A stretch of 64,000 nt of DNA from JAJDFU01 sp964640855. Its GTDB lineage: Bacteria > Bacteroidota > Bacteroidia > Chitinophagales > Saprospiraceae. The notes beneath the pieces were generated by a model. The model was not told the origin of the DNA and searched no databases. It saw only the letters and a list, made by a program, of their open reading frames with translations. Position numbers and translations under genes: made by a program. Position 1 is the first letter of the stretch. Each line of letters starts with the position of its first letter. Shown here one piece after another: positions 34,998-43,500 of this stretch. The stretch is from positions 21,472 to 85,471 of the forward strand of contig CAZXIX010000007.1 in assembly GCA_964640855.1 (NCBI GenBank). The letters run 5' to 3'.

Positions 34998-35680
34998 TCC
35001 TGGCAATTGTTGGTTTCTTCCTCTTGCCCAGTCTGGCTTCAGGGCAAAAGATCCGGGGAAATTTCAACTATTTCGATTATCAGAAAAAACCCTACTATTT
35101 CGGAATTACCCTGGGGCTCAACGTATCCAAATTCCGGATCCAACGGGCGGACGACTTCATCAACAGCGATAGTGTTCAGACCATCGAATCCTTGTCGGGC
35201 CCGGGCTTCAACCTGGGCATCATCACCAACCTGAAAGCAGGAGAGTATTTCGATTTCCGCCTCTTGCCTACCCTGTCTTTTACCGACCGCCAACTTCAGT
35301 TCGGACGAAACGGACGAACGATCGATCAGAGCTTTTCTTCCGTCTGGGTCGAGATCCCTTTTCACATCCGATACAAGTCCGCTCCGTTCAAAGACAAGCG
35401 ATTATACCTGCTGGCAGGGATCAAGTATGGTTTCGATGTAGCGGCCAAAGCCCGTAGCCGCCAAGATCCAGAACTGCTCGATCTGTCTTCCACGGAATTT
35501 GCCATCGAGTACGGGGCCGGCGTTCAGTTCTTTCTCCCCTTCTTCATTTTCTCCCCTGAGATCAAAATCTCCCACGGCATTGGGAGTAGCTTGATCTTCA
35601 ATCCGGAGAAGTCCGAATCCAGCCTGATCCAGAAACTTCTTTCCCGCACGATTACCATTGCCTTTCATTTTGAAGGCTAG
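34970..35680 (+). CDS. porT: PorT-like type IX secretion accessory barrel
   Basis: 236 residues with a signal peptide (about 1-25, ending SLASGQ) and a beta-strand-rich outer-membrane barrel ending in an aromatic-rich AFHFEG. Near the N-terminus it has KIRGNFNYFDYQKKPYYFGITLGLN, which I know from PorT/SprT proteins. PorT supports assembly of the type IX secretion system, and ubiE is its usual neighbour in Bacteroidota. The start overlaps ubiE by 28 bases, suggesting translational coupling. The alternative ATG at 34946 would add eight residues before the signal peptide and is less likely. Confidence 0.85.
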   Translation: MLRLLGPKIVLAIVGFFLLPSLASGQKIRGNFNYFDYQKKPYYFGITLGLNVSKFRIQRADDFINSDSVQTIESLSGPGFNLGIITNLKAGEYFDFRLLPTLSFTDRQLQFGRNGRTIDQSFSSVWVEIPFHIRYKSAPFKDKRLYLLAGIKYGFDVAAKARSRQDPELLDLSSTEFAIEYGAGVQFFLPFFIFSPEIKISHGIGSSLIFNPEKSESSLIQKLLSRTITIAFHFEG

Positions 35681-35795
35681 ACACTCAGGAATCCACACTT
35701 TTGAAATAGGCCCCTTGCGACTCCCGGTAGACGTTTCCTGTATTCCCCTGAAAACCCGGCCGCTAGCCAGGAGTCCTGTAAGCCCTCGTCCTGAT

Positions 35796-36380
35796 TTAAA
35801 GAGCCTCTTTCACCGCCTGGACATGAGCCTGCAGGTCGGGAAAAAAGATATTGAACTCAAGATCGAATTGATCTTCGGACAACTGCAAGCTATCGACCGC
35901 CCCGTCCAGCAGATCCGGTTTGCTGACGCGTCGGCGCAAATAGTAAAAAGTCGTTTCCAACCCGCGGTAGTGGGCATACCCGGACAGCCAATCGTCGGCT
36001 ATCATATTGGGTAGTAGCTTTTGCAATCGGGAAGGAAATTCTGCCTGGTGTTCGTACAGCAGGTCGTACGTCCGCGCCACGTACTTTCCGAAAGGCTCCA
36101 GGCTGTATTGCTCCCAGTTGTTGGCCAGGAAGTAGTCGTAAAATATATCGATGAGCACCGGAGCGTACTTCCCGTGCCGCCCATAAAGCCGTTTTTTCCC
36201 TTGCAGAACCTGAACATGGCGATCGGTAAAGGAATCGATTTCCCGGTGAAGACGAACACCGTGTCGCATTCCCTCCGGCAGGTCGAGTACCTTCTTGTTG
36301 TTGACAAAATCCCCCATGAAATTGCCCAGCAACAGATCGGTATCCTCACCGGAAAGAAAAAGATGTGCCAGAAAATTCAT
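35796..36380 (-). CDS. acyl carrier protein phosphodiesterase-like protein (DUF479)
   Basis: 194 residues. The AcpH family removes 4-phosphopantetheine from acyl carrier protein. The hallmark opening MNFLAHLFLSGED and GNFMGDFV (residues 16-23) are present, as are the HxxxDxFTD block (HREIDSFTDRH) and YGRHGKYAPVLIDIFYDYFL. The ORF is open upstream to 36485, but ATG 36380 gives the family start. It is divergent from ychF across 150 bases. Confidence 0.88.
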   Translation of the reverse strand: MNFLAHLFLSGEDTDLLLGNFMGDFVNNKKVLDLPEGMRHGVRLHREIDSFTDRHVQVLQGKKRLYGRHGKYAPVLIDIFYDYFLANNWEQYSLEPFGKYVARTYDLLYEHQAEFPSRLQKLLPNMIADDWLSGYAHYRGLETTFYYLRRRVSKPDLLDGAVDSLQLSEDQFDLEFNIFFPDLQAHVQAVKEAL

Positions 36381-36492
36381 ATAAACAAGGTGATTTTTCG
36401 GGAAAACAGCGCCCCCTGCAGGGTGCCTGCCAAACGGCATCTCCGCCTTGGTAGTTGGGCATGGGTTTTCATCCTCTTGTCCCAAACATGGC

Positions 36493-36500
36493 TATATTTG
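36493..36500 (+). promoter_or_regulatory. -7 promoter element (TATATTTG) for ychF
   Basis: Exact TAnnTTTG, 31 bases before the ychF ATG. Confidence 0.65.
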
Positions 36501-36530
36501 CGGCTTCAAACAGCTAACCTCTTTTTCGGT

Positions 36531-37631
36531 ATGGGACTTCAATGCGGCATCGTAGGCCTCCCCAATGTAGGGAAATCCACTCTTTTCAACGCCCTGACAT
36601 CAGCCAAAGCACTGGCTGCCAATTATCCCTTTGCAACCAAAGACCCCAATGTGGGGGTGATCACCGTGCCCGATGAACGCCTGGATAAACTGGCCCAACT
36701 CGTCAATCCGCAGAAGGTAATTCCCACCACCATCGAAATCGTGGATATTGCCGGCCTGATCAAAGGCGCCAGTCAGGGAGAGGGACTGGGCAACCAGTTC
36801 CTGGCCAATATCCGCGAGGTAGATGCCATCGTGCACGTGGTACGATGTTTTGAAAACGAGAACGTAGTCCACGTAGACGGCTCGGTAGATCCGGTCCGCG
36901 ACAAGGAGATCATCGACACCGAGCTCTTGCTCAAGGATGTGGAGACCCTCGAAAAACGACTGGAGAAACTTCGCAAGCAGGCCAAGAGTGCCGCCAAGGA
37001 GGATAAAAAAGCCTTGCTGATCGCCGAGCGCATCCTGGAGCACCTCAACAGCGGCGCTCCCGCCCGAAGTTTTCCGGCTCAGGATGAGGAGGAGGCGGAG
37101 CTGCTGGATTCCCTGTGGCTGCTCACCAACAAGCCTACCCTATACGTGTGCAACGTAGATGAAGATTCGGTGAACGAGGGCAACGAGCATACAAGGCGTT
37201 TCCGCGAAGCGGTGAAGGATGAAAAGGCAGAGATCATTTTGGTAAGCGCGGATATAGAGGCAGATATCGCTCAGTTGGAAACCCGGGAGGAACGGGCCGA
37301 ATTCCTGGAAGAAATGGGTTTGGATGAACCCGGCGTCAATAAGCTGATCCGGGCTTGCTACCAGTTGCTCGAGCTGGTCACTTATTTCACCGCCGGCGAA
37401 AAGGAAGTCCGGGCCTGGACGATCATGGAAGGCACCAAAGCCCCGCAGGCCGCCGGCGTTATCCATTCCGACTTCGAAAAAGGCTTCATCCGGGCGGAGG
37501 TGATCCGGTATGCGGATTATGTAGCCTTCGGCTCCGAACAAGCTGTCAAAGAGGCCGGAAAAATGGGGGTCGAGGGCAAGGAATACGTGGTCGAAGACGG
37601 AGATGTCGTACATTTCCGCTTTAACGTCTAA
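36531..37631 (+). CDS. ychF: YchF/OLA1-family translation-associated ATPase
   Basis: 366 residues, standard length. YchF is a ribosome-binding P-loop NTPase that prefers ATP and takes part in stress responses. G1 is GLPNVGKST (about 8-16); G3 is DIAGLIKGASQGEGLG. A coiled coil follows (about 125-155), then CNVDED, and the C-terminal TGS-like domain ends DGDVVHFRFNV. The frame is open far upstream (to 36021), but that part runs through the divergent gene; the ATG at 36531 fits both the family and the promoter. The pseudouridine synthase starts 4 bases later. Confidence 0.95.
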   Translation: MGLQCGIVGLPNVGKSTLFNALTSAKALAANYPFATKDPNVGVITVPDERLDKLAQLVNPQKVIPTTIEIVDIAGLIKGASQGEGLGNQFLANIREVDAIVHVVRCFENENVVHVDGSVDPVRDKEIIDTELLLKDVETLEKRLEKLRKQAKSAAKEDKKALLIAERILEHLNSGAPARSFPAQDEEEAELLDSLWLLTNKPTLYVCNVDEDSVNEGNEHTRRFREAVKDEKAEIILVSADIEADIAQLETREERAEFLEEMGLDEPGVNKLIRACYQLLELVTYFTAGEKEVRAWTIMEGTKAPQAAGVIHSDFEKGFIRAEVIRYADYVAFGSEQAVKEAGKMGVEGKEYVVEDGDVVHFRFNV

Positions 37632-37635
37632 AGGC

Positions 37636-38247
37636 ATGTCCGGTTTTCGGTACTTTCTGATCTACAAGCCCTACGGTATGCTGAGCCAATTCACTGCCGA
37701 CCAGCCCGGACAACAAACCCTGGCAGATCTCCATACCTTTCCAAAAAGTGTTTATCCAGTCGGCCGATTGGACCGAGACAGCGAAGGACTCCTTCTACTC
37801 ACGGACGATAATCGGCTTAAAACCCGATTGTTGGATCCCGCCAATAGCCATACCCGCACCTACTGGGTACAGGTGGAGGGGGAGCCGACCGAGGAAGCCT
37901 TGCTGAGGCTCCGTGAGGGGGTAGCGATCCGGGTCAACAAGCGGGATTACGCAACCCGGCCGGCCCGGGTTCACCTCCTGCAGCCCGACAAGGTCGCGAG
38001 TCTTCCGGAACGCCATCCCCCCATTCGGTTTCGAAAAAGCATTCCGGATAGCTGGGTGGAAATAACGCTCACGGAAGGCAAAAACCGGCAAGTGAGAAGA
38101 ATGTGTGCCGCAGTGGGATTCCCCGTGCTCCGGCTCGTCCGGGTCGGCATAGAAAAATTGGAGTTAAAAAAGATGAACGGGGAAAAAGTAGTCGAAATGG
38201 ACCGGGATGTTCTCTACAAGCTGCTTTTCCCCAGCCCATCGAAATGA
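37636..38247 (+). CDS. RsuA/RluE-type pseudouridine synthase
   Basis: 203 residues without the N-terminal S4 domain, as in RluE, which converts a single uridine in 23S rRNA to pseudouridine. The catalytic aspartate lies in VGRLDRDSEGLLLLT (about residues 36-50). The LIYKPYGMLSQF opening and the EGKNRQVRRM block are typical. I start at ATG 37636 because it begins directly before the conserved domain; the longer in-frame start at 37603 lies within ychF. It is cotranscribed with ychF and ends at a strong bidirectional terminator. Confidence 0.9.
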   Translation: MSGFRYFLIYKPYGMLSQFTADQPGQQTLADLHTFPKSVYPVGRLDRDSEGLLLLTDDNRLKTRLLDPANSHTRTYWVQVEGEPTEEALLRLREGVAIRVNKRDYATRPARVHLLQPDKVASLPERHPPIRFRKSIPDSWVEITLTEGKNRQVRRMCAAVGFPVLRLVRVGIEKLELKKMNGEKVVEMDRDVLYKLLFPSPSK

Positions 38248-38279
38248 AAAAGCCGGCAGGGAAAACCCTGCCGGCTTTT
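38248..38279. terminator. bidirectional intrinsic terminator
   Basis: A perfect 14-base stem (AAAAGCCGGCAGGG / CCCTGCCGGCTTTT) with an AAAA loop, with A and T tracts that work on either strand. It sits between the pseudouridine synthase stop and the convergent membrane-protein gene at 38307. Confidence 0.9.
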
Positions 38280-38306
38280 CAGGCCAGCCATCAGGCCGGG
38301 ATTTGC

Positions 38307-38819
38307 TTAGATGAGGATTATCAGAAGAGCTACCAGGATGGCACCTGCCCCGAATCCGATAGACAACCAGGAGAAGAGAGGATCGGAGTCCTTTTTCAGG
38401 CCTATGATACCCAGTACCAAACCGGCTATACCAAATATGAGGGCTACCGGCCAGACCAGCCAGCCAAACAAGAAGCCGAAGCCGGCCAAACTCAAACCAA
38501 TTATTCCGAACAAGTTGTCGCGGGCATCTTCGGGAGAGAATTCTTCCCCGCGTTCCTTCGCTTTACGGTATTTCCGCTGCAGGATCTTCAGACCGACTTT
38601 TTCACCCATGTTCAAGCGACTTCCTGTTTTGGCTTTGATCTCTTTAGGTTTCATCGTCATGGCCTCGGCTACGGTCAATCCGGCCAACGGACCTTCCTGA
38701 ATGACGTATTCGTCGGCTGTGACGTGAGAGTTCGCCTTTTCAGGGTTAACGGAAAATGCAGGAATGCTCAAAGCGATGGAAAAAACAATGAGCAAAGACA
38801 GGTTTAACAGGTTTTTCAT
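38307..38819 (-). CDS. small membrane protein, tandem paralog A
   Basis: 170 residues. Signal peptide (about 1-23) or N-terminal anchor, then a short domain with DEYVIQEGPLAGLTVAEAM and KTGSRLNMGEKVGLKI. Next come YRKAKE and two or three hydrophobic segments (about 104-170) with the glycine-rich GIAGLVLGIIGLKKDS. The C-terminal part resembles the small DUF4190-like membrane domains. It is homologous along its length to the next gene (39046-39579), which shares the EGP(L/M)AGLT block and the same order of parts. Function unknown. Confidence 0.75.
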   Translation of the reverse strand: MKNLLNLSLLIVFSIALSIPAFSVNPEKANSHVTADEYVIQEGPLAGLTVAEAMTMKPKEIKAKTGSRLNMGEKVGLKILQRKYRKAKERGEEFSPEDARDNLFGIIGLSLAGFGFLFGWLVWPVALIFGIAGLVLGIIGLKKDSDPLFSWLSIGFGAGAILVALLIILI

Positions 38820-39045
38820 TCGTTGAAGGATTTTAAGTTTTCAAGGATTTACCCTTTCCCCCAATTATAGATAATCTTGAAGGAAAAGTGAAAAGTGCAA
38901 AAAGATTTTCATCCGAAAAGAGTTCCTTTCAATCTATGGCTGCCCCAACCTCTATACAAGCTTAGCCGGGCCCGTTCATCCAAAGGTGGGCCGGTGGGAA
39001 ACCAGAATGCAGTGCAGCTTTTTGACCATGGTGAATCCAAGCGCG

Positions 39046-39579
39046 CTAAAGCACCACGATGACGGCAATGATAAAAAAGAGAATGGTTAAGCCTCCCAGC
39101 ACCAATGCACCGATGGAGAGTCCGGGACGGCTATCTCTTTTCAAACCGACGGCTCCCAGCACGATGGCTGAAATGGCCAGGAACGGGGATAAGAAACCGA
39201 GAATGGGAATAAAGGCGAACAACAAGCCGATACCGCCCAGGATGATACCTATAAGACCAAGCCTGTTGTCAGAAGCCAGTCTTTGCTCCAGTTTTTCCAC
39301 TTTGCGGGGATCTTCGGAGATCTTTCGATACCGCTTTTGCACCATTTTCAGGCCCAACCGCTGCACCAAATTCAACTTGTTGCCGGTTCTCTCGCGCAAC
39401 GTTTTATAATCGGTGGTCAGCACCTCCTCGAGAGTGAGGCCGGCCATGGGGCCTTCCGGAAAAACGTACTCGTCTATCTTTAGCGGGGAAGCTGCTTTTT
39501 CGTGGTTGACGGCAAATGTGCCTTGAACGAAGCAGAGGCTCAAAACGAGGGTCAGAAAAAAAGGAAGATGGCGTGTCAT
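39046..39579 (-). CDS. small membrane protein, tandem paralog B
   Basis: 177 residues, the upstream copy of a tandem pair. It has a signal peptide (about 1-24, ending FAVN), then DEYVFPEGPMAGLTLEEVL, a basic RLGLKMVQKRYRK segment and about 65 C-terminal residues of hydrophobic sequence with GAVGLKRDS. It matches paralog A in every part but is about 10 residues longer between the two halves. ATG 39579 was chosen over 39612 because it begins directly before the signal peptide. The 226 bases between the copies hold no gene. Role unknown. Confidence 0.75.
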   Translation of the reverse strand: MTRHLPFFLTLVLSLCFVQGTFAVNHEKAASPLKIDEYVFPEGPMAGLTLEEVLTTDYKTLRERTGNKLNLVQRLGLKMVQKRYRKISEDPRKVEKLEQRLASDNRLGLIGIILGGIGLLFAFIPILGFLSPFLAISAIVLGAVGLKRDSRPGLSIGALVLGGLTILFFIIAVIVVL

Positions 39580-39662
39580 TTTGGACGATTTTAGGTGGAC
39601 TCTAATTTCCAACTTTCTAAAAAAATTGCCGCAAAAGATGGGTCCGTTTTTTTACACCGCAA

Positions 39663-40208
39663 TCACAACCGCCACTCATCCAGGTATTTCACAAAAATTT
39701 TGGCAAGATTCTCCGCATCATCTATGCCTCGGTGATGCGTACCGGTAAATTCGAAGCCCTCTCTTTCCACCGCACTTTTCAACCCCACCGGACGGCGAAG
39801 TCGCCGGATTTCCTGGTATTGCCGCTTTAAATTGATATGAGGGGTCAGCCAGTCTTCTTCCAGGTCGTGCAGGCGGCAATCCTGCGCCAGCTGACGCTTG
39901 TCGAAACCTCCCCAGGAGCAAAGCACGACCCCGTTGCCTTCCCAGAGTTCCATCCAATCCTGGAATTCCTGGATGACTTCCGGAAAGAGCCCGGCCCGCT
40001 CTATCTCCTCCTGGCTTATGGTGGTCAGGTCGCGGCAATAGGGCGAAAGGAAGGGATGCAATATGGGGCGGATAAATTGATTAAAGGTATCCATCACCTC
40101 CCCGTACCCATCCAGCTTGAGGGCTCCGATCTCGATAGTTTCCCGTTCGTGCTCCATGCCCCGGTTGGGCCAGCAGGTTGCTTCCAGATCAAATACGATA
40201 TATTCCAA
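39663..40208 (-). CDS. DEDDh 3'-5' exonuclease (ERI1/KapD-like)
   Basis: 181 residues. Exo I motif is FDLEATC (Asp7, Glu9), and Exo III is HHRGIDDAENLA near residue 157, giving the DEDDh His and Asp. The exonuclease should act on RNA or DNA 3' ends; ERI1-type proteins trim structured RNA. It has CSWGGFDKRQL in the Exo II region. The start is TTG at 40208; I see no ATG in frame. It ends a probable four-gene operon (engB, acyltransferase, channel, exonuclease) with intergenic gaps of 8 to 15 bases. Confidence 0.85.
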   Translation of the reverse strand: MEYIVFDLEATCWPNRGMEHERETIEIGALKLDGYGEVMDTFNQFIRPILHPFLSPYCRDLTTISQEEIERAGLFPEVIQEFQDWMELWEGNGVVLCSWGGFDKRQLAQDCRLHDLEEDWLTPHINLKRQYQEIRRLRRPVGLKSAVEREGFEFTGTHHRGIDDAENLAKIFVKYLDEWRL

Positions 40209-40223
40209 AATAATCGATCTTTT

Positions 40224-41012
40224 CTATGAGGAGCGAACATCATTTTTGATCAGAAGCTCCTTGATTTCTTCGATTTGGGCTTTCAGGTCCTCCATTCTTT
40301 TCTCCAGGGCATCGTTGTTGTCGAGGGTCATCTCGTCTACAAAAACCGCATTGGCCAGTGACAAGCCGAAAATACCCCCTACCAGAACGATCAACCCGAT
40401 GTAAAAGCGGGCGGCGTAGGTAAAAAAGGGATGCGTACTCTTTTCTGCCACCGCCTCCGAGATTTCGTTCCAGCCCTCGATCGTGAACAGCTGAAAGATC
40501 GAATAGGCCGAGATCAGGGGATCCCCAAAAAATGCCGGCACCTGCTCCCCGTACAGATGACAAGACAGGATGGCCAGAATAAAGTTCAACATGGCCAACG
40601 TCAGCAGTACAAAAACGGATGCCCGAACTGCCCGCCCCAGTCCCGAAAGGATCTTTCCCAGGTGTGGGATAAACTTAAGGAATCGCACCAGGCGGAATAA
40701 ACGGAGCAGCCTGAGCAGAAGAAAAACAGATGTATCCGGTATGTCGACAAAATGGATGAGCAGGGAAGGCAGGCTCAATACCACCACCAGGAAATCAAAG
40801 CGGTTCCAGCGGTCGGCGAAGTAAGCTTTGGAGCCCAGCTCAGACATTTTGACCAAAGCCTCCAGAATGAAAAGAACGATGAAAAACTCATCGGCCAGGA
40901 TCAGGCTCTGATTGTCGCGCAACGATGGAAAGGACAACAGGAAAATGACCCCGGCATTCAGGACGATGGCGGTCATCATGTTCCACTCGCTCAGAAAAAA
41001 TCGTTTGAGCAT
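40224..41012 (-). CDS. single-domain voltage-gated-type cation channel
   Basis: 262 residues with the NaChBac-type plan: six membrane segments and a C-terminal coiled coil (about 232-257), so it should form a tetramer. S4 (about 96-114) has Arg at 101, 104, 107 and 110 and Lys at 113, spaced by three, as in a working voltage sensor. The selectivity filter is FTIEGWNE (176-183). Known bacterial sodium channels read TLESW; the Gly after Glu is instead shared with repeats of eukaryotic calcium channels (TxEGW). Ca2+ selectivity is therefore possible but unproven. It lies between the acyltransferase and the exonuclease gene in a minus-strand operon. Confidence 0.88.
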   Translation of the reverse strand: MLKRFFLSEWNMMTAIVLNAGVIFLLSFPSLRDNQSLILADEFFIVLFILEALVKMSELGSKAYFADRWNRFDFLVVVLSLPSLLIHFVDIPDTSVFLLLRLLRLFRLVRFLKFIPHLGKILSGLGRAVRASVFVLLTLAMLNFILAILSCHLYGEQVPAFFGDPLISAYSIFQLFTIEGWNEISEAVAEKSTHPFFTYAARFYIGLIVLVGGIFGLSLANAVFVDEMTLDNNDALEKRMEDLKAQIEEIKELLIKNDVRSS

Positions 41013-41026
41013 ATGCCAACAAGCTT

Positions 41027-42745
41027 TCAGGCTTCAGTCGGTTGGGCAGGAGTAGGTTGCCACTCTTTTTCGGGGTTCCAGTCGATCCGACCTTCCAGCC
41101 CGTAATGTTCCAGACGATTGTGATAATAATAAAGCAGTTTGAAGTTATCGCTTACGATATCGCCTTTTTTATTTTTCCGCAAAGGCTGATTCACGTGAAA
41201 GGTCCCGAGCCGGGCAATTCCATCGTTCACCAGGTCCCCGACTGGCCATTTCAACGCCTTGGATTGTTTGATCTTGCCTTTGGCCTCCATCGTTGTCAAT
41301 ATGGTTTGCAATTGGCCGATGATAGCGTAAAGGCGTTCTTTTTGGAAAACGTACTCGTCACCGGGCAACCGGAGCAAGCCGAAGAGGTCCAGTTTGGGAT
41401 TGTCCCGCTTCAACATCAGAAAGGCTGCGTGGGCAACCACATGACTGGAAAGCACTATGTTATCTTTAAAATAACGTTCCACCAAGCGTTCGGATAAAAT
41501 ACGCGTGTACTGCGACTCGCGCTGAAGGTCTTTATTCACTCCTTTGCCCGATTTGAAATAGGCGGCCACATCCATCAGGTTGCCGTATTGATCATAACTG
41601 TTGCCTGCGGCATCTACCGCATGCCCCAACACATCCATGGGCTGCCCAAACGACAGCATGATCTCGCTCTCCTGGGTAAACAATTTCCACAGGAATTTCA
41701 TCGTCTTCCGGAAACTGTAGGATTCGTCCCGGCTGTGATAATGCTCTTTGCCTTCCCTTTTCAGGTATTGGTTGATCAGGGATTGAGCCTCCAGCACGAA
41801 GTGGTAGCTCAGTACCAGCGGCACGATAAACACCTTTTTGTTTTCTCCGCGCATGGCCATGGCCCGCTGCGCTTCCACGGCGGTACCCAACAAACCCAGT
41901 TTGACCCGGCTTTCCAGGGCACCCGAGCGCGAGCGCGTGCCGCCCGGGAAAAAGAGCGAATTGGTTCCCTGCTGGATGGACAAATTGGACATGGCCTTGA
42001 GCGTCTCCAGGTAAATGGGATTCTTTTTGCGCCGGTCGACCCGGTAGGCCCCCAGCCGGTTCATGAAGTAAGCCGTATAACCCGTATTGTACAGATTGAG
42101 TCCCGCGCCATAGGCGAAGGAAGGCAAGCCGGCAAAGGTATCCATGGCGTAGCCGATCAGGATGGAATCCAGATTGCTGAAGTGAGTGGGTACGACCACG
42201 ACCGTGCCCTTGGAAAACAGGGAGCGTACCGTTTCTACCTCGCCGTCGATCAGGAACCGCCGGGATAGCTTCCGGGTCCCCCGCTTATAGTAGACCACAG
42301 GCAGGGCCAGACGGGATAGGAGCTGATGAAAAAAGAAGGTCAGGAACCGGCGGGCAAAGAGAAAGGTCTTGATCCGGAAGGTGCCGACGATCTCCTCGGC
42401 GTAGCGTTTGACGATGGTTTCCAACAACTCTCTGTTGTTGGCAAAAGCCGTTTCCTCGGGCATGTCGAGCGAGTAGTCGACCAGTTGATTGTGGATTTTT
42501 TTCCAGAATTGCCTTTCGTTGGGAGGATCCACCTTCCAGGGCTCTTCTTTGATCCGGATCCGCTCCATGTAGATGGTGCGGGCGATCACGTCGGTCACGT
42601 CCGATACCGGGCGTGACTGCAGGCGGTTGACCGTAAATTCCACCAGTTGAGCGACAAAGGCGCGGCGGTTTTCACTCTGCTTGTAGATGGGCCAATCCGA
42701 AATATCAGGGAAAATATGGGGGTAGATGAGTCTATTCTCCTTCAT
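41027..42745 (-). CDS. PlsB/PlsC-type glycerolipid acyltransferase
   Basis: 572 residues. These enzymes move acyl chains onto glycerol-3-phosphate or lysophosphatidate to make membrane phospholipid. The catalytic HX4D is THFSNLDS (about residues 186-193), followed by RLGAYRVDRR and FFPGGTRSRSG (about 266-276), the acceptor-binding block. The long N-terminal helical region and the C-terminal extension make it more PlsB-like than the short PlsC form. Gene order engB-acyltransferase-channel with an 8-base gap to engB indicates one transcript. Confidence 0.85.
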   Translation of the reverse strand: MKENRLIYPHIFPDISDWPIYKQSENRRAFVAQLVEFTVNRLQSRPVSDVTDVIARTIYMERIRIKEEPWKVDPPNERQFWKKIHNQLVDYSLDMPEETAFANNRELLETIVKRYAEEIVGTFRIKTFLFARRFLTFFFHQLLSRLALPVVYYKRGTRKLSRRFLIDGEVETVRSLFSKGTVVVVPTHFSNLDSILIGYAMDTFAGLPSFAYGAGLNLYNTGYTAYFMNRLGAYRVDRRKKNPIYLETLKAMSNLSIQQGTNSLFFPGGTRSRSGALESRVKLGLLGTAVEAQRAMAMRGENKKVFIVPLVLSYHFVLEAQSLINQYLKREGKEHYHSRDESYSFRKTMKFLWKLFTQESEIMLSFGQPMDVLGHAVDAAGNSYDQYGNLMDVAAYFKSGKGVNKDLQRESQYTRILSERLVERYFKDNIVLSSHVVAHAAFLMLKRDNPKLDLFGLLRLPGDEYVFQKERLYAIIGQLQTILTTMEAKGKIKQSKALKWPVGDLVNDGIARLGTFHVNQPLRKNKKGDIVSDNFKLLYYYHNRLEHYGLEGRIDWNPEKEWQPTPAQPTEA

Positions 42746-42753
42746 GTTCTTCG

Positions 42754-43362
42754 TCAGCTTTGCTTCAGTACCTCCTGATTTACCTCGTGAATGAAGGTAA
42801 GGATTTCTTCCCTACCGAGGGACTGGGTCGCCGAGGTGACAAATTCCCTGGGCAAGGTTTCCCAACTTTCCAGCAAGACCTGCCGAAAGGCGTCCAGGTT
42901 GGCCTGCAGGATGGCCGGCTTGACGCGATCCGTTTTGGTGTAGGCAATGACAAAGGGGAGGTGCATTTCTCCCAGCCAGTTGATAAATTCTATGTCCAGC
43001 GCCTGGGGCGGAATGTTGGCATCCACCAGAACGAAGGTACAGCAAAGGGTTTCCCGCTTCACCAGGTAATCCTGGATCATTTTTTGCCATTGCTTCCGTC
43101 TGGATTTGGAGACCTTCGCGTAGCCATAACCCGGCAAATCAACCAGGAACCAACTGTGGTCCACCAGAAAAAAGTTGATCAACTGGGTCTTGCCCGGTTT
43201 CTTCGATGTATGGGCCAGATCTTTTCTCCCCATCAGCATATTGACCAGGGAGGATTTGCCCACATTGGACCGCCCGATGAAAGCAAATTCCGGACGCGTA
43301 TCTTCCGGACACTGCCCTACGGCCGGATAACTTCCCCTGAATATGGCCTCTTGTACTTTCAT
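42754..43362 (-). CDS. engB: ribosome biogenesis GTPase EngB (YihA/YsxC)
   Basis: 202 residues. EngB is a small GTPase needed for large ribosomal subunit assembly. G1 is GRSNVGKSS (about 30-38), G3 is DLPGYGYAK, G4 is TKTD. I use ATG 43362 over the TTG at 43368; the former gives the usual KVQEAIF beginning. It is the first gene of the probable four-gene operon that runs to 39663. Confidence 0.95.
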   Translation of the reverse strand: MKVQEAIFRGSYPAVGQCPEDTRPEFAFIGRSNVGKSSLVNMLMGRKDLAHTSKKPGKTQLINFFLVDHSWFLVDLPGYGYAKVSKSRRKQWQKMIQDYLVKRETLCCTFVLVDANIPPQALDIEFINWLGEMHLPFVIAYTKTDRVKPAILQANLDAFRQVLLESWETLPREFVTSATQSLGREEILTFIHEVNQEVLKQS

Positions 43363-43500
43363 ACTCAACGAAGGTAATTGAAATCCAGCAGCCGGAAAGG
43401 AGGAATTCCCTTCCGTAAACTTCCGGGAATCTGTTGTAGGTGGAAATGAACAGAATAACGACCTTTGCAGTCCTTTTAGGTAATCCCATAACAGACGGGC

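Noticed and set aside
38307..39579. Tandem paralogs considered as a toxin-antitoxin pair
   Set aside because: Both copies are the same kind of membrane protein with signal peptides; no DNA-binding antitoxin or toxin fold is seen.
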